Below are positions 26,185 through 37,940 of a stretch of 64,000 bases of DNA, one piece after another. The position numbers and the translations under genes were made by a program. The number at the start of each line of letters is the position of its first letter. The stretch's first letter is position 1. The notes below the pieces were generated by a model that saw nothing but the letters and a program-made list of their open reading frames with translations, did no database searches and was not told where the DNA came from. The stretch is from the NCBI RefSeq assembly GCF_041260155.1, contig NC_091929.1:42600244-42664243 (forward strand), written 5' to 3'. The stretch comes from Ptychodera flava (taxonomy: Eukaryota; Hemichordata; Enteropneusta; Ptychoderidae).

Positions 26185-27034
26185 TCAGTTGTTTGTTTGT
26201 TTGGTTTTGGCATCATCTCTGTCCAGTAATGGTGACGATTCTGAAGCATCAATATCAACATCATCTCTCAGGCTCTCGATGTCCTTAGAATCATTGCTAT
26301 TTACTGGGGAAAAATCACACACATTCAAGATGAACATGAGAACGTTTTTTGTTGTACAATACTGACGTTTGGGTCATGATGCCATCCGACAAGGTATGAT
26401 TGAATATAAAGTTATGATACTGTCAGTGCTGCATTGTACAGAACAGTTTTTCAAAGGAGAAAGGTGTTCAATATAATTTCATGTACTGGGATTGACGACT
26501 CAAAAATGCAAATTTTGAACAATTGTGCAAACAAAGGCCTTAATCCCTACGTATAAAGGTAATTCGGGTGTAGTAAGCCAGGCCTGAAAGGGCTCATTCA
26601 TTCTTTTACGTCAACAAAAAATGAAATTAGGGGTCACTGTGCACATTTTGATTTTAAAGAGACAGACCCTATAAAATTTACAAATATTTGAAATTATGGC
26701 CGCCATGCCCCGGAAAACTTAAATTTCTGTTTTCACAAAAGCAATAAAATGAAAACTTCATTCACTCTACAGGCTTTTAAGTGAATCCACACAAGCAATA
26801 GACTACTAATTTAAAGGTACTGGTAAAATTTAATATTTTCAAAACCATATGCTGGATGCAGTTTACTGTATCGAAAATAAAACATGGTCATCTGTTACAC
26901 AGACAACTGAGTGAAAATTCATGAACTTTTCCATGGACTTTAGCTAAAATTAAAGATAGTCACATAAGCATCCCCTTTTAAGTGAATTAAGGTATATGTC
27001 TTTCCATTCCCGTCGTATAAAATGTCTCTAGTTA

Positions 27035-27453
27035 CAGTGGTTTGCTTTGAAGCATTGGCATACAGCGAAGTTGACATATTGTCTAAATTGAGGTGTTGCC
27101 TACGCTGTCAGATGTAATTATCAGCTGAGCAGCAATTCCGGTCGACCATAGAGAAATCAACTCAGCCAAAGTTGAAACATTGTCTTGCAGCAGGTCAGAT
27201 GTAGTCAAAACAACTACACCGGAAAGCAAGTGATAAGACTTGCACAGTGCTTGGACATATGTGGTGGTGTTCTTCAGACTACGTCTGACCGTCTGCTAGA
27301 CAATGTTTCAACTTTTGCAGAGTTGATTTTTTTATGATCGACTCATGTTACCTCTTAGCTGTGCTGTTAATTGCACCTGACAGTGTTGGCAACACCTTGA
27401 TTTAGACAATGTGTCTAGTTCGTCTAATGCCAATGCTTCAAAGCAAACCACTG
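27035..27453. mobile_element. Tc1/mariner-like MITE (419 bp)
   Basis: Long inverted repeats starting CAGTGGTTTGCTTTGAAGCA, flanked on both sides by TA (27033-27034 and 27454-27455). TA duplication and CAGTG ends fit the Tc1/mariner superfamily. A diverged relative is at 55640-55991. It lies in intron 6 of gene C; non-coding. Confidence 0.8.
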
Positions 27454-28532
27454 TACTATCGTTGGAATGTCTTTTTATCTAATTGAAAACTTCAAAATTG
27501 CAACAGAAATCCAAAATGCTAACAAAGCATGCAGTTTATACAAACATTTTAAAGTACTTTGACCCAAAGAACATTACCCTATAGAACTGACTGGTGGGAA
27601 ATAAGAGGAGGCTTGAAAAGTTGAACTGGTTATTCTGTAATAGAAAGTATTCTGATGCAAACCTACAATCTAACATATTCACACTACAGGCAATGATGCA
27701 AAACTTTCCGATTTCCTGAAATATTGAGGTATATGAACCAAAGATGACCCATGATTAAAGATTTCATGAATCTGGATTCTGACTACCTTTGGTTGTGTTG
27801 GTTGGAATCATGGCAACTATGGCATTGCCTTCTTCAGCCGGTACAGTCTTCAAAGGAATTGGTAAAGTTGTACCATCTGCTTGTCCAAGATAGATGTACA
27901 TCTGGGATTGAACACAAAATTATACATTCATATTTCTATCCAAAAATACTGCTGGGTAAACTGTGAAGTAAGGCACACGATGCTGTTAGCAGTAATTCTC
28001 GCTCTCTTAACTAGCTTTTGTCTTGTGCCAAGGGTCAAACAGAGATTTAACAAAATGCCGCCAAATGTCTCACAATCCCCTAAAGTGGTTTTTCATGTCC
28101 ATATCCTTATCGGGCAGGTTATATATGCTTTTTGCTTTCTATCTCATCAATCAGTTACCTGTAAAGTACCTTGAAGTACTGGTTTAGTTCCTTGATGTTT
28201 AATGTATACTTTAAGTGAAATATTTGTACTCACAAAACACATTAAAGTGGCCTTTATTTGAACGTTTTTGCACTGGGACAGTTATTTCCATACTATTTGC
28301 TATAATAGGCTCTCGGCTACGGGCATAGGAAAACGACATACCTGTGTTGTAGGCTTGTTAACTGGTGTGTAATCTCTGCAACATCCCTCTGAGAAAGATT
28401 GGATCTGAGAAGTCTATCATAGAAAACGTAGGTATGAATATATCATAATGCTTATGTGTACTCAACACAGCATATTGTGTGTCAGCTGAGCATGAACATT
28501 TGGTGATCTTCGAATGAAGGCAAAAGTTCAGT

Positions 28533-28670
28533 AGATTTTCGATCGGATTCGAACTTAACGTACGGCACCCAGTCACCTAGCGAAGACATCACAGTCAAAA
28601 CCGATCGGCAAAAATCCTCACTCATATAAAGAGGGGTTAAATAACCGAGCTAAGTTGTAAAAGGACATGG
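28533..28670 (-). mobile_element. Possible tRNA-derived SINE fragment
   Basis: An insertion of roughly 130 bp in gene C intron 5, relative to gene D. On the minus strand it has AAGTTCGAATCC, a good match to the Pol III B box, with a weaker A-box-like stretch (CTAGGTGACTGGG) about 20 bp upstream. No clear tail or target duplication. Could be chance. Confidence 0.35.
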
Positions 28671-29276
28671 AGACAAACAATAAATCTTGATGATCATCTT
28701 ACACTACCATATAAAAGTTGATCCAACAAATGTAAAGGTGAGCAGCCGTTACTTGCTCAATATATTTCATATATATCTTTGCAATTTTAGCACTTTAAAC
28801 AGTTCCTTCAAGCACATCTATTGACTAACTATAAAACCTTTGTAGAACTGTCATTCAATATCAAAATCATGGATTAATTCATGTCAATAAAAAATGGTAA
28901 ATGGATAAATATGGTAAGTAAGTATAAAGTACTTTGAGATGTTTAGGCGTGTGGAAAGTCCATGAAAATAACAATTACATTTATAGGGACATGTGCCTTT
29001 CAACTATACATCTATATCAATAAGATGAAAATTGCTAGTTTGCTGCCAACACAAGGGACCTAATCCTTATTATCAACGCGATACATTATGCTATTGAGAA
29101 CCTATTATCAGTGTTCTATCGGTGAGAAATGTTTGCACTCACTCTTATTTTTATGAGTAATGTTATGCCTGATGTCTGAGGAAAACATTGTTTTCAAAAG
29201 ATCTCGAAATGTAAATTCATGTTCTTATACTCACCAAAACCTGCATGCGACAATTCTTGCGACAACAGTGGCACAG

Positions 29277-29490
29277 CATGAAAACCCAATAATTCAGATA
29301 AATTCACATTAATGAGTTGCCTGTATTATAGTATAATACATGTGAATTCACATGAATCCACATGAATACAGGCTTGCTGAATACAAAAAATGGATTCTTG
29401 ACTGTATTCATCTGTATATGCACTCTTCAGCTAAAATACAGGCAATAATCCATGTTAATAGAGTAAGTATTATAGGGTTTTTATGCAGTG
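29277..29490. mobile_element. 214-bp insertion in exon 4 of gene C
   Basis: Flanked by AGTGGCACAG on both sides (29267-29276 and 29491-29500), a 10-bp duplication of exon sequence. The ends are imperfect inverted repeats (CATGAAAACCCAATAAT against CATAAAAACCCTATAAT read from the other end). Removing the insertion and one repeat restores the family's 135-base exon 4. Non-autonomous DNA transposon likely; superfamily not set. Confidence 0.85.
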
Positions 29491-32400
29491 AGTGGCACAG
29501 AACCAAGCTGCAGAGAATTCCATTTATGAAAGCAACTACTCCCTCACATATGGCCATAATCAGTATGAAAGTATCAATAGTCCGTCGTTTATGCTAACAG
29601 GAGTGAGAGAATATCAATTAATATATCAAAATTAGTAACTTGAGTCTCAAACGTTTTTAGCTGTTACCTGTGCATTGATATATATGATGTAATTGACTTT
29701 ATAGACTGATGAGAGGTGCTTTTTAGTACAAATCCCTTATTGTTCTTAGTTAACAATTTCACTTTACACCGTGCTATTTTCAGCTACAATGTAATCAAGA
29801 CACATCACTTGGGCAGGGACATTGTTCACATGGAAGGACAATTTTCAGGGCAACAATGCAATCATTTTGGCATGCGTTTTCCGGTCATAAGCAACCTCCA
29901 AGTATTAGCGAACATGCTGAGCCTATGGACACTACTTTTCTATGAGTTTGAATATCAACGATGCCCTCATATCAAAATGTTAGAATCTGTGTTCAGAGTT
30001 TGATAGCACGAGTACCAAAGACTGTATACTTTGTATCCACAAAGTAAAAATTAATAAACAATTACTTGTATTAATCTGTTGTGTATAATCTCGGGGACAT
30101 ACAAGTGGGTCCATTTGAAATTAAGGGGATGATATGTTGATTTGGAAGGGGGAGGGTGGTCAGATATATTTCGAAATTTGGACCCCATTTAAATTTGTAT
30201 AATAGTGAGGCTATGAATTCAAAATGCGATTATCTCAAATAACGTCAACGTGTACACTCTTTTACTAAAAGTCATAGTGTCTCTTCAGACAAAGCTGATA
30301 AAAACTGATTGTTCTGTACGATATTGACCTGGTTGTAACTGCATTTTAATTCTCAAACCTAGGGTACATTTTATGTAAAACAAATCCCTGATAAAACGTT
30401 GCGGAACAAAGATGAGTAACTCATTCAATCACTGGCACTTCTTGGATTCACGTTTACCATCTTAGCACACTCAATACGTGGGTCTACTCTGGTCCTCGAT
30501 AAATTGTCTACAATGAATCCAAATGTTCATAAACCTGATCTTCATATAATGGTGCACAGTTAATACTCTGTATCAGGAATGCTACCATCAATACAACATT
30601 ACCATACACAGAGTTGTCGAACTAACTGATGATTCTGTCTCTGCAGGTTTGCCATAAGATAGTAGTATAAAATATAAATTTCATGGAAACAAAAGATGGT
30701 GCCACATACCACAGTTTTATTGACTTGCTCTTTACAGGTATAATAGTTGTGATGAATGTCGTCCTCACATCTCTCGACGTTCTTCCAACTATTCTCGGCA
30801 TCCAAAGCCACCGCCATGACAGTGACTAATACTACAGCACAGAATGTTGCAGACATAAATGATAAGACCATCGTGGTCAAGGTCTATGAATTACAAAAGC
30901 AAACTAGGGATGACTTTAAGTTTGATGAAAAAGTGTTTTATCAACGCAAACTGGTAATATAACAATTGAACGGAAAAGTTGAAACATGGTATAAGATTCA
31001 CTATGTATCTCGTTATACCGAAAATCAATCACGCAGTAGATGAAACGTGTGTTCGGCAGATTTTCGTCAGCGAGCGATCTGTAATATCTGACTTGTTTGT
31101 GCACAATATTTGAACAACTTTTGGAGACATCGTTTCAATTCAATATACGTATAATAGAGAAAACAAAGCCAAGAAGTATTGAAATATCTTTTTTTTTATT
31201 TTGTTAACAAGCGAGTTTTTAACGTCTATGGATGTACAGTTACAGAAAGATAATTGGCTAACTTTCTACAATCGAAATAGACTTTTTAAAACTAGGGTAA
31301 GTTGATCAAGCTCTTTATAGCCCCGATTCGTTTGGAGAATCAATGATTCTTACCATGTTACCCGTCTTCCATATTGCCGATATTATACCAACGAATCCTG
31401 TTATTATTGCCTGCAAAGATGTGATATACAAAATCGGTTAAAAAGAAATTATTTCGTTTCATTCGATAAATCTGTGAGATTCTGAAGTATTCTTACGAAT
31501 TCTTTAAGGCTGCAGACAAATAACATAAGACTTTCGTGTTCATAGTCGAACAGAATATACAACCGTCTGTCCCAATAGGTAATCCTGTCACTAATAGATG
31601 TGATCAATCAGCCTTATCATCAATATTACAAGAGCGGCATGTTCCAGCTTTGCGGCCACCTCACAATCTTTGGGATTTTTGTTGCCAACATTCAACTCCC
31701 ACACTGTCTGATACTCTGTAATAGGACGTGAATCCGTCCAAACATAAATCTGTATATTAAGCTTATTCGTTGTTTCCAACATCTCGCCATCCATGCCCCA
31801 TAGACTGCAAAGGTCCACTTGTTGAATACTCACCAACACTCCTCCGTACATTGGTAAACCAAGGTGTGCAAAGTAACACTCATTATTCACTGCTACAGTC
31901 CCTGCGTAGATTAAAACACCTCCCAACAGAATTTGAGTGAAGGCAATCGCGACCAACGTTAACGATTTAACAGGAGGCTTAGCATTCTGCTCAGGAAGAC
32001 TGTCATCAAGGGGCACTTTATCCATCTTGTCTCGATGTTTTCTCTCTATCGATTTGCCTATTTGCCAAAGAAAAGTTTGTCTTATTTATTTATGAGCTAT
32101 AAAAACAAGGAATATGACACCCTGAGACAGTCTTTCCGAGAACATAAAAATCTGACTTCTTACTGTCAAAATAAGATTTTATATGCACTTCCATTACGTT
32201 TATGTATAAAAACATGAGATGTATAGAAAATTATAAAAAGTAGAAAGTAATGTCAATTGTTTTTAGCTGAGATGTTCTTGACATTTCAATGATCGTACAT
32301 GAAATGATCGATATATTACAAGGCAACAGTATTCTGCAGACAAACAGTGCCAGATCTCCAGCTTTAGACACTGTTTTGCAACTCTAGGAATATCTATTCC

Positions 32401-33706
32401 AGTCGTAGAGACTCAACTCTTTCTTAGTGATAGTCATTTGGACAGGTGTATGCGGATGCATTCCACTTCTTCTCAGGGATAAACATTATTTCATGAAATA
32501 TTTTTAGACGTTGATTTTTCATAGAGTATTTTTTAAATATTCATCTGTCAAATCTGGCCAAAGAAGAGGGCATTGTATTTTCAATGATCCCTCCCGATTG
32601 ATAGTTACATATTATTTGTTCTGTATTAGTTTCAAATCGTTTATAAATATAGTTCACCTTAAAAAATACAAAAAACTGACATATCAGTACATATGTTTGT
32701 ATACTCTATAACAGGAACATGCAAATTGAAGCTGACAAATGAAATATGACTTGGACTGTTGCAAAATAAACAACAATTTATGTCTGCTTGATGATGCATT
32801 GTCCATGGTAGATCAGTTAAAATGAATACTGACAGTGGAAATGCTTATCAAGTTGGTCCCACCCGCTTGGACTCTGCCCAGCAAGACCTTTGGTCGAGAG
32901 GAAGCCAACGTAAGTTTGGTCCTATACTTTAAAGTTTGCATTTAATACTAAAACCCAAAAATTACAAGGTGATAACAGTATACGCATTGCAAGATTATAG
33001 GGCCTTTTATCATTTAGTTATTAGGGATTTTATTAACAGCAAATCACATTACTTTGTGCCCATGTCCACAGCTTAATAGTGTCGCTAATTGGCAACAGGG
33101 TCTCACGGAGTTTGTTCAAAGATAAGGCCACAGGTCGATGTGTGGAAGCACCACTGACCTACACGCTTCCAACAAAGATCTGTGATAGTGTTCAGTTCTC
33201 AATTAAGTAAATAATTGCGCTATTTTTCCATTCTCATCAGGGTTACTAGAAAATTGGTTGGACGGTCCAATTATGACTGAGGGTTCAGTAAGTGGACTTT
33301 TTTACTGAAAGGCTTTTTGTCGATTAGGGTTCAGTGAGCCACTGGTTATCAGATGGGTTACAACTAACGTGGGTCACACTATTGTTGACCAGAGTTCAGG
33401 GCCCACTTATCTCATGTTGTTTTGACCAGGAATCCAACCGTTAGAATTAACACGAATGAATATACAACTAAATGATTACTTTATACACCGTCTGTTCACT
33501 GTTACTAGTATACAGGTAAATAAAGCTCCTTGAATACATACATAGGGCTCCTCTTGTTTGATGGCCAATGTTTGAGCCATGCACTATAGAAAAAAACTAA
33601 AATGAGATCATTTTGTCATGTCAATACGGTCCTCCAGACTGGAACTGTGTTCTGTGTACACTCTTCAACAAAGTTACCTCATAAGCGCAATGTGAACAAG
33701 TCCTAC

Positions 33707-34110
33707 CTTCTATATCTCGTATAAACCCAGCTACAACAGTCAACACAGAAGCTCTTGCTGTGATTGTGACTATCGACTTTGTAGCTTCCCGGGTGTAAAT
33801 ACTTAACTAATTTTGATGATGTCTATCAACAATTGGAGATCTGCCACAAAAGTACAAATGTCTGTGCAATGTAGGCCAGGGGCAACACTTCACAATACTG
33901 AACTGTTCATGATGTTTTGCGTTTATACTGAGCTGGTTTCCTTCACGTGGACACACATTTGTGACACATGATGTGGACGTGATATCGATTTGAACAAGTA
34001 CGCAATCATCCAGACTTCCATCAGATATTATTAAGGTTGATGATGGCGAAGACATCAATTCAGTGTTCACGCAATTATTAACAGAGTGCACCATTGTGTG
34101 CTTAACATGC
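33707..34110 (-). promoter_or_regulatory. Conserved upstream block of gene C (candidate 5' exon/promoter)
   Basis: Close copy of 22740-23110, ending in GAAG|GTAGGA on the minus strand, with an extra 20 bp or so near 34033-34053. About 1.7-2.1 kb upstream of the gene C start codon. Confidence 0.4.
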
Positions 34111-35861
34111 AAAGTCCACCAGATTCGTTGATGTAATTCTCATGAGGAAATATTTAAATTCGTTACTGCTGAAAATGGTGTGATTTATGCACCAGCAAAT
34201 ACTAGTTTATAGATCAAAAGTATGACTTAATCAGAATTAGCTGTGGTCTTTCCTTTGACTCTCCTGGACCATCTTACAACCTCTGTACAAACCATCATAC
34301 ATTACAATAGACCTAAAAACTGATAATATTACAGATATATTAAGTTTATGTAGATAGCATGGTTGTAGCTGTGTAATATGAACTAAATAACGAGATTTAA
34401 TATAACTGAAGATATTTTTTATATTTCTCTACGCACTTGTCAACTGGCTTTCCGCCATGTGAAGAAAATATTTGTACTTAAAGATAAGGAATTTGTAAAG
34501 TTGGTTGCATTAGCAAGTGAACTCGAAATACACACAAAAGCCAAGATTACCATATGATAGTGACACTCTGAAAAGATGACCTTAGTTTTCATCGTGATGT
34601 GCTTATTTCCATAGATACGTAAATCAATACCATATAAAAGTCTTGATATGGAGTGATCAGAATTAAACTGCACATTCATGCAATTAAGGTAGTTCTTGAA
34701 ATCACTCAAACTAATAAGGAGTCATTTTTGTTTGAAAAACTGCGAATGGCTAATGTATTACAAAGTGTTCCCTGTAATTGCACAAACTGAGAAAATACAT
34801 ATGTACAGTGTCCTTTGGACATGACAACTAGCTTGGAACAATAACAACAACAACAATAAAATCGCAACTAAATACAATTCTTATTTTATTTCCTGACCCT
34901 GACAGAAGTTTCAGGTTTCAATGCTAGTCAGTCAACGCTAAACTTGATATGACACTAACCATTTTGAAATGTTAAAGTAGTTGTAATCACTGACCAAGTG
35001 TAAAAAATGTAAGAATCACTCTAAAATAACTTCGAGGTCCTTAGCTGCAACTTTTAAGGTATCAAATAAGTGATATCTTTCCTTCATTAATCTAAGATTG
35101 TGACAATTACAATGCAGCTCTTGAATTCCGTTATATACCTATGTTAAAGACATTATTAGTTTGCTAACATGCATAGAGTTATTTTTCATCTTGTTTTGTT
35201 TTAGTAGTATTTTATGCAAACTTTGTCAATGAATATTGTAAAAGTATAGAAATCTGACGATAACCATCCATTTATGGAATAATTCATTAGGTACCTAGGA
35301 TCATGCCCAAGATATGGTGAATAAGGTAAGTAAATGTAAATATGTATACTTCATTAACTTTCTTTCAAACAATGTCACTCTATAAAGCACAGAAAGGGGC
35401 ATACATATAATACAAACTTATGAAACATATACATATCTTTTATTTCATTCTAATATCTTATAATTATCTAAATTACATTTGCATGATAAAGTTTTGAAAA
35501 CATTTTGAAGTGCTAATTGCAGATTTATTGACAGGAAAATGTCATTTATTGCCAAAACAATAAAACTCATCCAATTACTTCTGTTGATGGATTGACAGAA
35601 ATTTATCAAAAAACCGACATGCAGATGTAATTTGTTACGGAATACTACAATGGTTTTCAAAGAGAAAATGCTAAGAGGAACAAATTAAATGTCGTGTACT
35701 CTAAATCAATTCCATTCTGTTTGTATTTTTTCTGCATCTGTTTACAGGCTGTCAACAACTAAGAACTTACATAAAGCATATGAAAACATTATCTGCCATG
35801 GAGAACAATAGAATTATGATTTAAACATCCTTAATCATGCTTCATATTTGTGTATTAAACT

Positions 35862-36521
35862 TCCAAGACAAGAAATGTGACCTTTTTAATCTAACAATTC
35901 TCTAACAGTTAATAAACTCAGAACCCCTGTAAATTATACATTTTCTGAAAGCCTACATATGTGGGAACATTTTGGTAACCACAGTGTCACCATTGTTTAC
36001 ATAACTATCACGTGACAAGATAATTTGCATAACCTTTCAAAAGTCGGTTTTCCCTATGTTTTGTCTCAATACTTCAAAATATCCGACTCAAACTTTCTGG
36101 AATGCAAGCTGTCACAATGCTCTTTCAAAGTGTGTCTCAGATTTTTATATCTTGCTTAGTTTTTTTGGAGCTTAATTTTAAAGAAATCAACTATGGTAAA
36201 GTTTTTCTGGCATAAAAACTGTTTAAGAAGGTTTAAAAAAATTCTGAGACACACTTTTGAAGACCTGTAGGATAGCTTGCACTCACATGAATTTCAGCCA
36301 TATATCTGAAAGCATTGAAACAAAACATAGGGAAAACCGATTTTTGAAAGGATATGCAAATTACCTGACACGTGATAGTTATGTAAACAATGATGACACT
36401 ATGGTAACCAAAATGTTTCCCCTTTATCTAGGCTTTCCGAAAATATACAATTTACAGGGGTTCTGAGCTTATTAAACACTAGAGAATTGTTAGTTTAAAA
36501 TGGTCAATTTCTTGTCTTGGA
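35862..36521. mobile_element. Foldback element (660 bp) with 10-bp target duplication
   Basis: The ends read TCCAAGACAAGAAAT inward from both sides, and the arms pair for about 300 bp each. It is flanked by GTATTAAACT at 35852-35861 and 36522-36531. The sister interval at 24821 has one copy of GTATTAAACT running straight into ACAGGGAG, so the empty site is preserved. A 9-10-bp duplication with long inverted repeats suggests a Mutator-like MITE; that is inference. Confidence 0.92.
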
Positions 36522-37940
36522 GTATTAAACTACAGGGAGTATATAGCCTTGTACGAAAATTACCAATTTGACAAATGTCACAAAAGTAAAATGTATAAGA
36601 ATGTTAATAACATTAATTGTATGCCCTCAGATGTAAGTGCAACACAAAACGCTGCTGGATAATGTACTCTTGCATACTTGGTGATATTTTCGGGCTAACC
36701 TCATAAGATGACAAACTCATTGCACTATCCTCTTCCCCATTTTTTCTCCAAAAGCAAAACTTTCCAGTAATGCTATAACTGTCATATGGCAAAATATCAA
36801 CTGTAGTTTTCCATGCAGGGACTTTGCTAACTGACTGCATAACAATTGTTTCGTCAAAAGTTTGCCATAAAAGAAGTCATGGGCACCTTTTTCTTGACTC
36901 TACTGTAAATGTTACTAAGGAATACTACTGTTATACTCCATGAATATTGCTGCTGTGCCATACTTAATTCTGCAATTCACATAGGCGATTGGATATGCTA
37001 GAATAATTTTAACCTACACTGGCTCCAAGTTTTATAATCTTTCTCAGTGATTTCAGGAACGTTATCACATGACAATAATATTATATGAAATCTATAAATC
37101 TTGGACAGGCTTTGTGTGTAGTAATATGACAACTTGTAAATATCTCTGAGGCCACCCTGAACACCAAGGGATTGCCTATAGCATTTCTTACCCACAGGCT
37201 GTAGTTAGTATCCTTGTGTAATGTTTGCAGATGACATCTTTCCAGATGGAGAAACACATACACCATAGTCATAACAACATCTCATGAATACCCACTTGAA
37301 GACTTACTGCACCTTATGAAACAAAGGAACTCTCACTGGACAGGAAACTTCCAGTTTGAATATTTGTCTGACAAACGGTAAATGATCTAACCAGAGGTAA
37401 ACTGACAAAAATTACATATTCAGATGGTCTTGAGTTTCATGATGTTCATTGCTTCTAGTATTGCAGCTGATGAGATCAATAATATCTCCAGAGCCATATC
37501 TGACATGTACAGAAAATATGACAAGACGCCAGACTGACACTAAATACAAATAAAAAATTCTCTCTGACAAATGATAAAAGATCAGCACATCTGACGTGTT
37601 GTTAAGTCTACAAATAGTTGTCAGTACTGGTTTATGTAGCATTTGTAACACTAAATCAGAAATTAACATAAAGTACTAAAAAAAACTGTAACTTTATACA
37701 GACAGCCTTTTACGATATTGATGTTTTCTGGGTTTTTTTAAATTTGTTTTTTTTTTTTATAAATTGAATAAATGCTGTGTTTTTCTTCAATTTTCAATGA
37801 TTTGAGCTGATTAGCAATGCAATACCATACAAGGTTCAGGTACTCATATATATTCTACGGATATCTCTGTCAATGTCATGATAACATGGGCTGATGTCAT
37901 TCACTTGTCAGTTGTTAGTTTGTTTGGTTGTGGCATCATC

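Larger units (their letters stand above)
16590..28234. repeat. Large tandem duplication, left copy
   Basis: Aligns with 28235-38835 through gene D exons 5-1, the D-C interval and the A/B-type 3' part of gene C. Examples are the matched stretches 21236/32285, 23041/34020 and 24824/35852. Differences are scattered substitutions, small indels and later insertions. The right edge, at about 28234, is the hybrid junction inside gene C: A/B-type intron-4 sequence runs up to the old exon 4 donor (GTACTCAC on the plus strand) and then switches to D-type intron 5. The left edge is approximate. Confidence 0.75.
26185..32025 (-). pseudogene. Gene C: hybrid MS4A-like gene with a transposon-like insertion in exon 4
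   Basis: Exons: 32025-31834, 31410-31354, 30883-30710, 29593-29235 (interrupted), 28413-28342, 27901-27787, 26303-26185. Exons 1-5 resemble gene D; exons 6 and 7 resemble gene A, with exon 6 differing from A at only about three of 115 bases. Exon 4 would be a normal 45 codons but is split by a 214-bp insertion (29277-29490) plus a 10-bp duplication. Reading into the insertion adds SLHKNPIILTLLT and more hydrophobic residues, then a TGA at 29410-29408. The protein would therefore end soon after membrane segment 4, with a possible extra membrane segment and no dileucine tail. Separately, the usual stop after PLLD is changed to AGA, extending exon 7 by 11 codons to a TGA at 26187-26185. The first three exons look intact (loop with sequon NKT). 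It may be a pseudogene or make a truncated protein. Confidence 0.75.
32026..37940. other. Intergenic interval C-B: duplication unit, no gene seen
   Basis: Near copy of 20969-26184, with the upstream block of gene C and the inserted 660-bp foldback element. No supported coding sequence. Small open frames here are not conserved with the sister interval. Confidence 0.65.
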
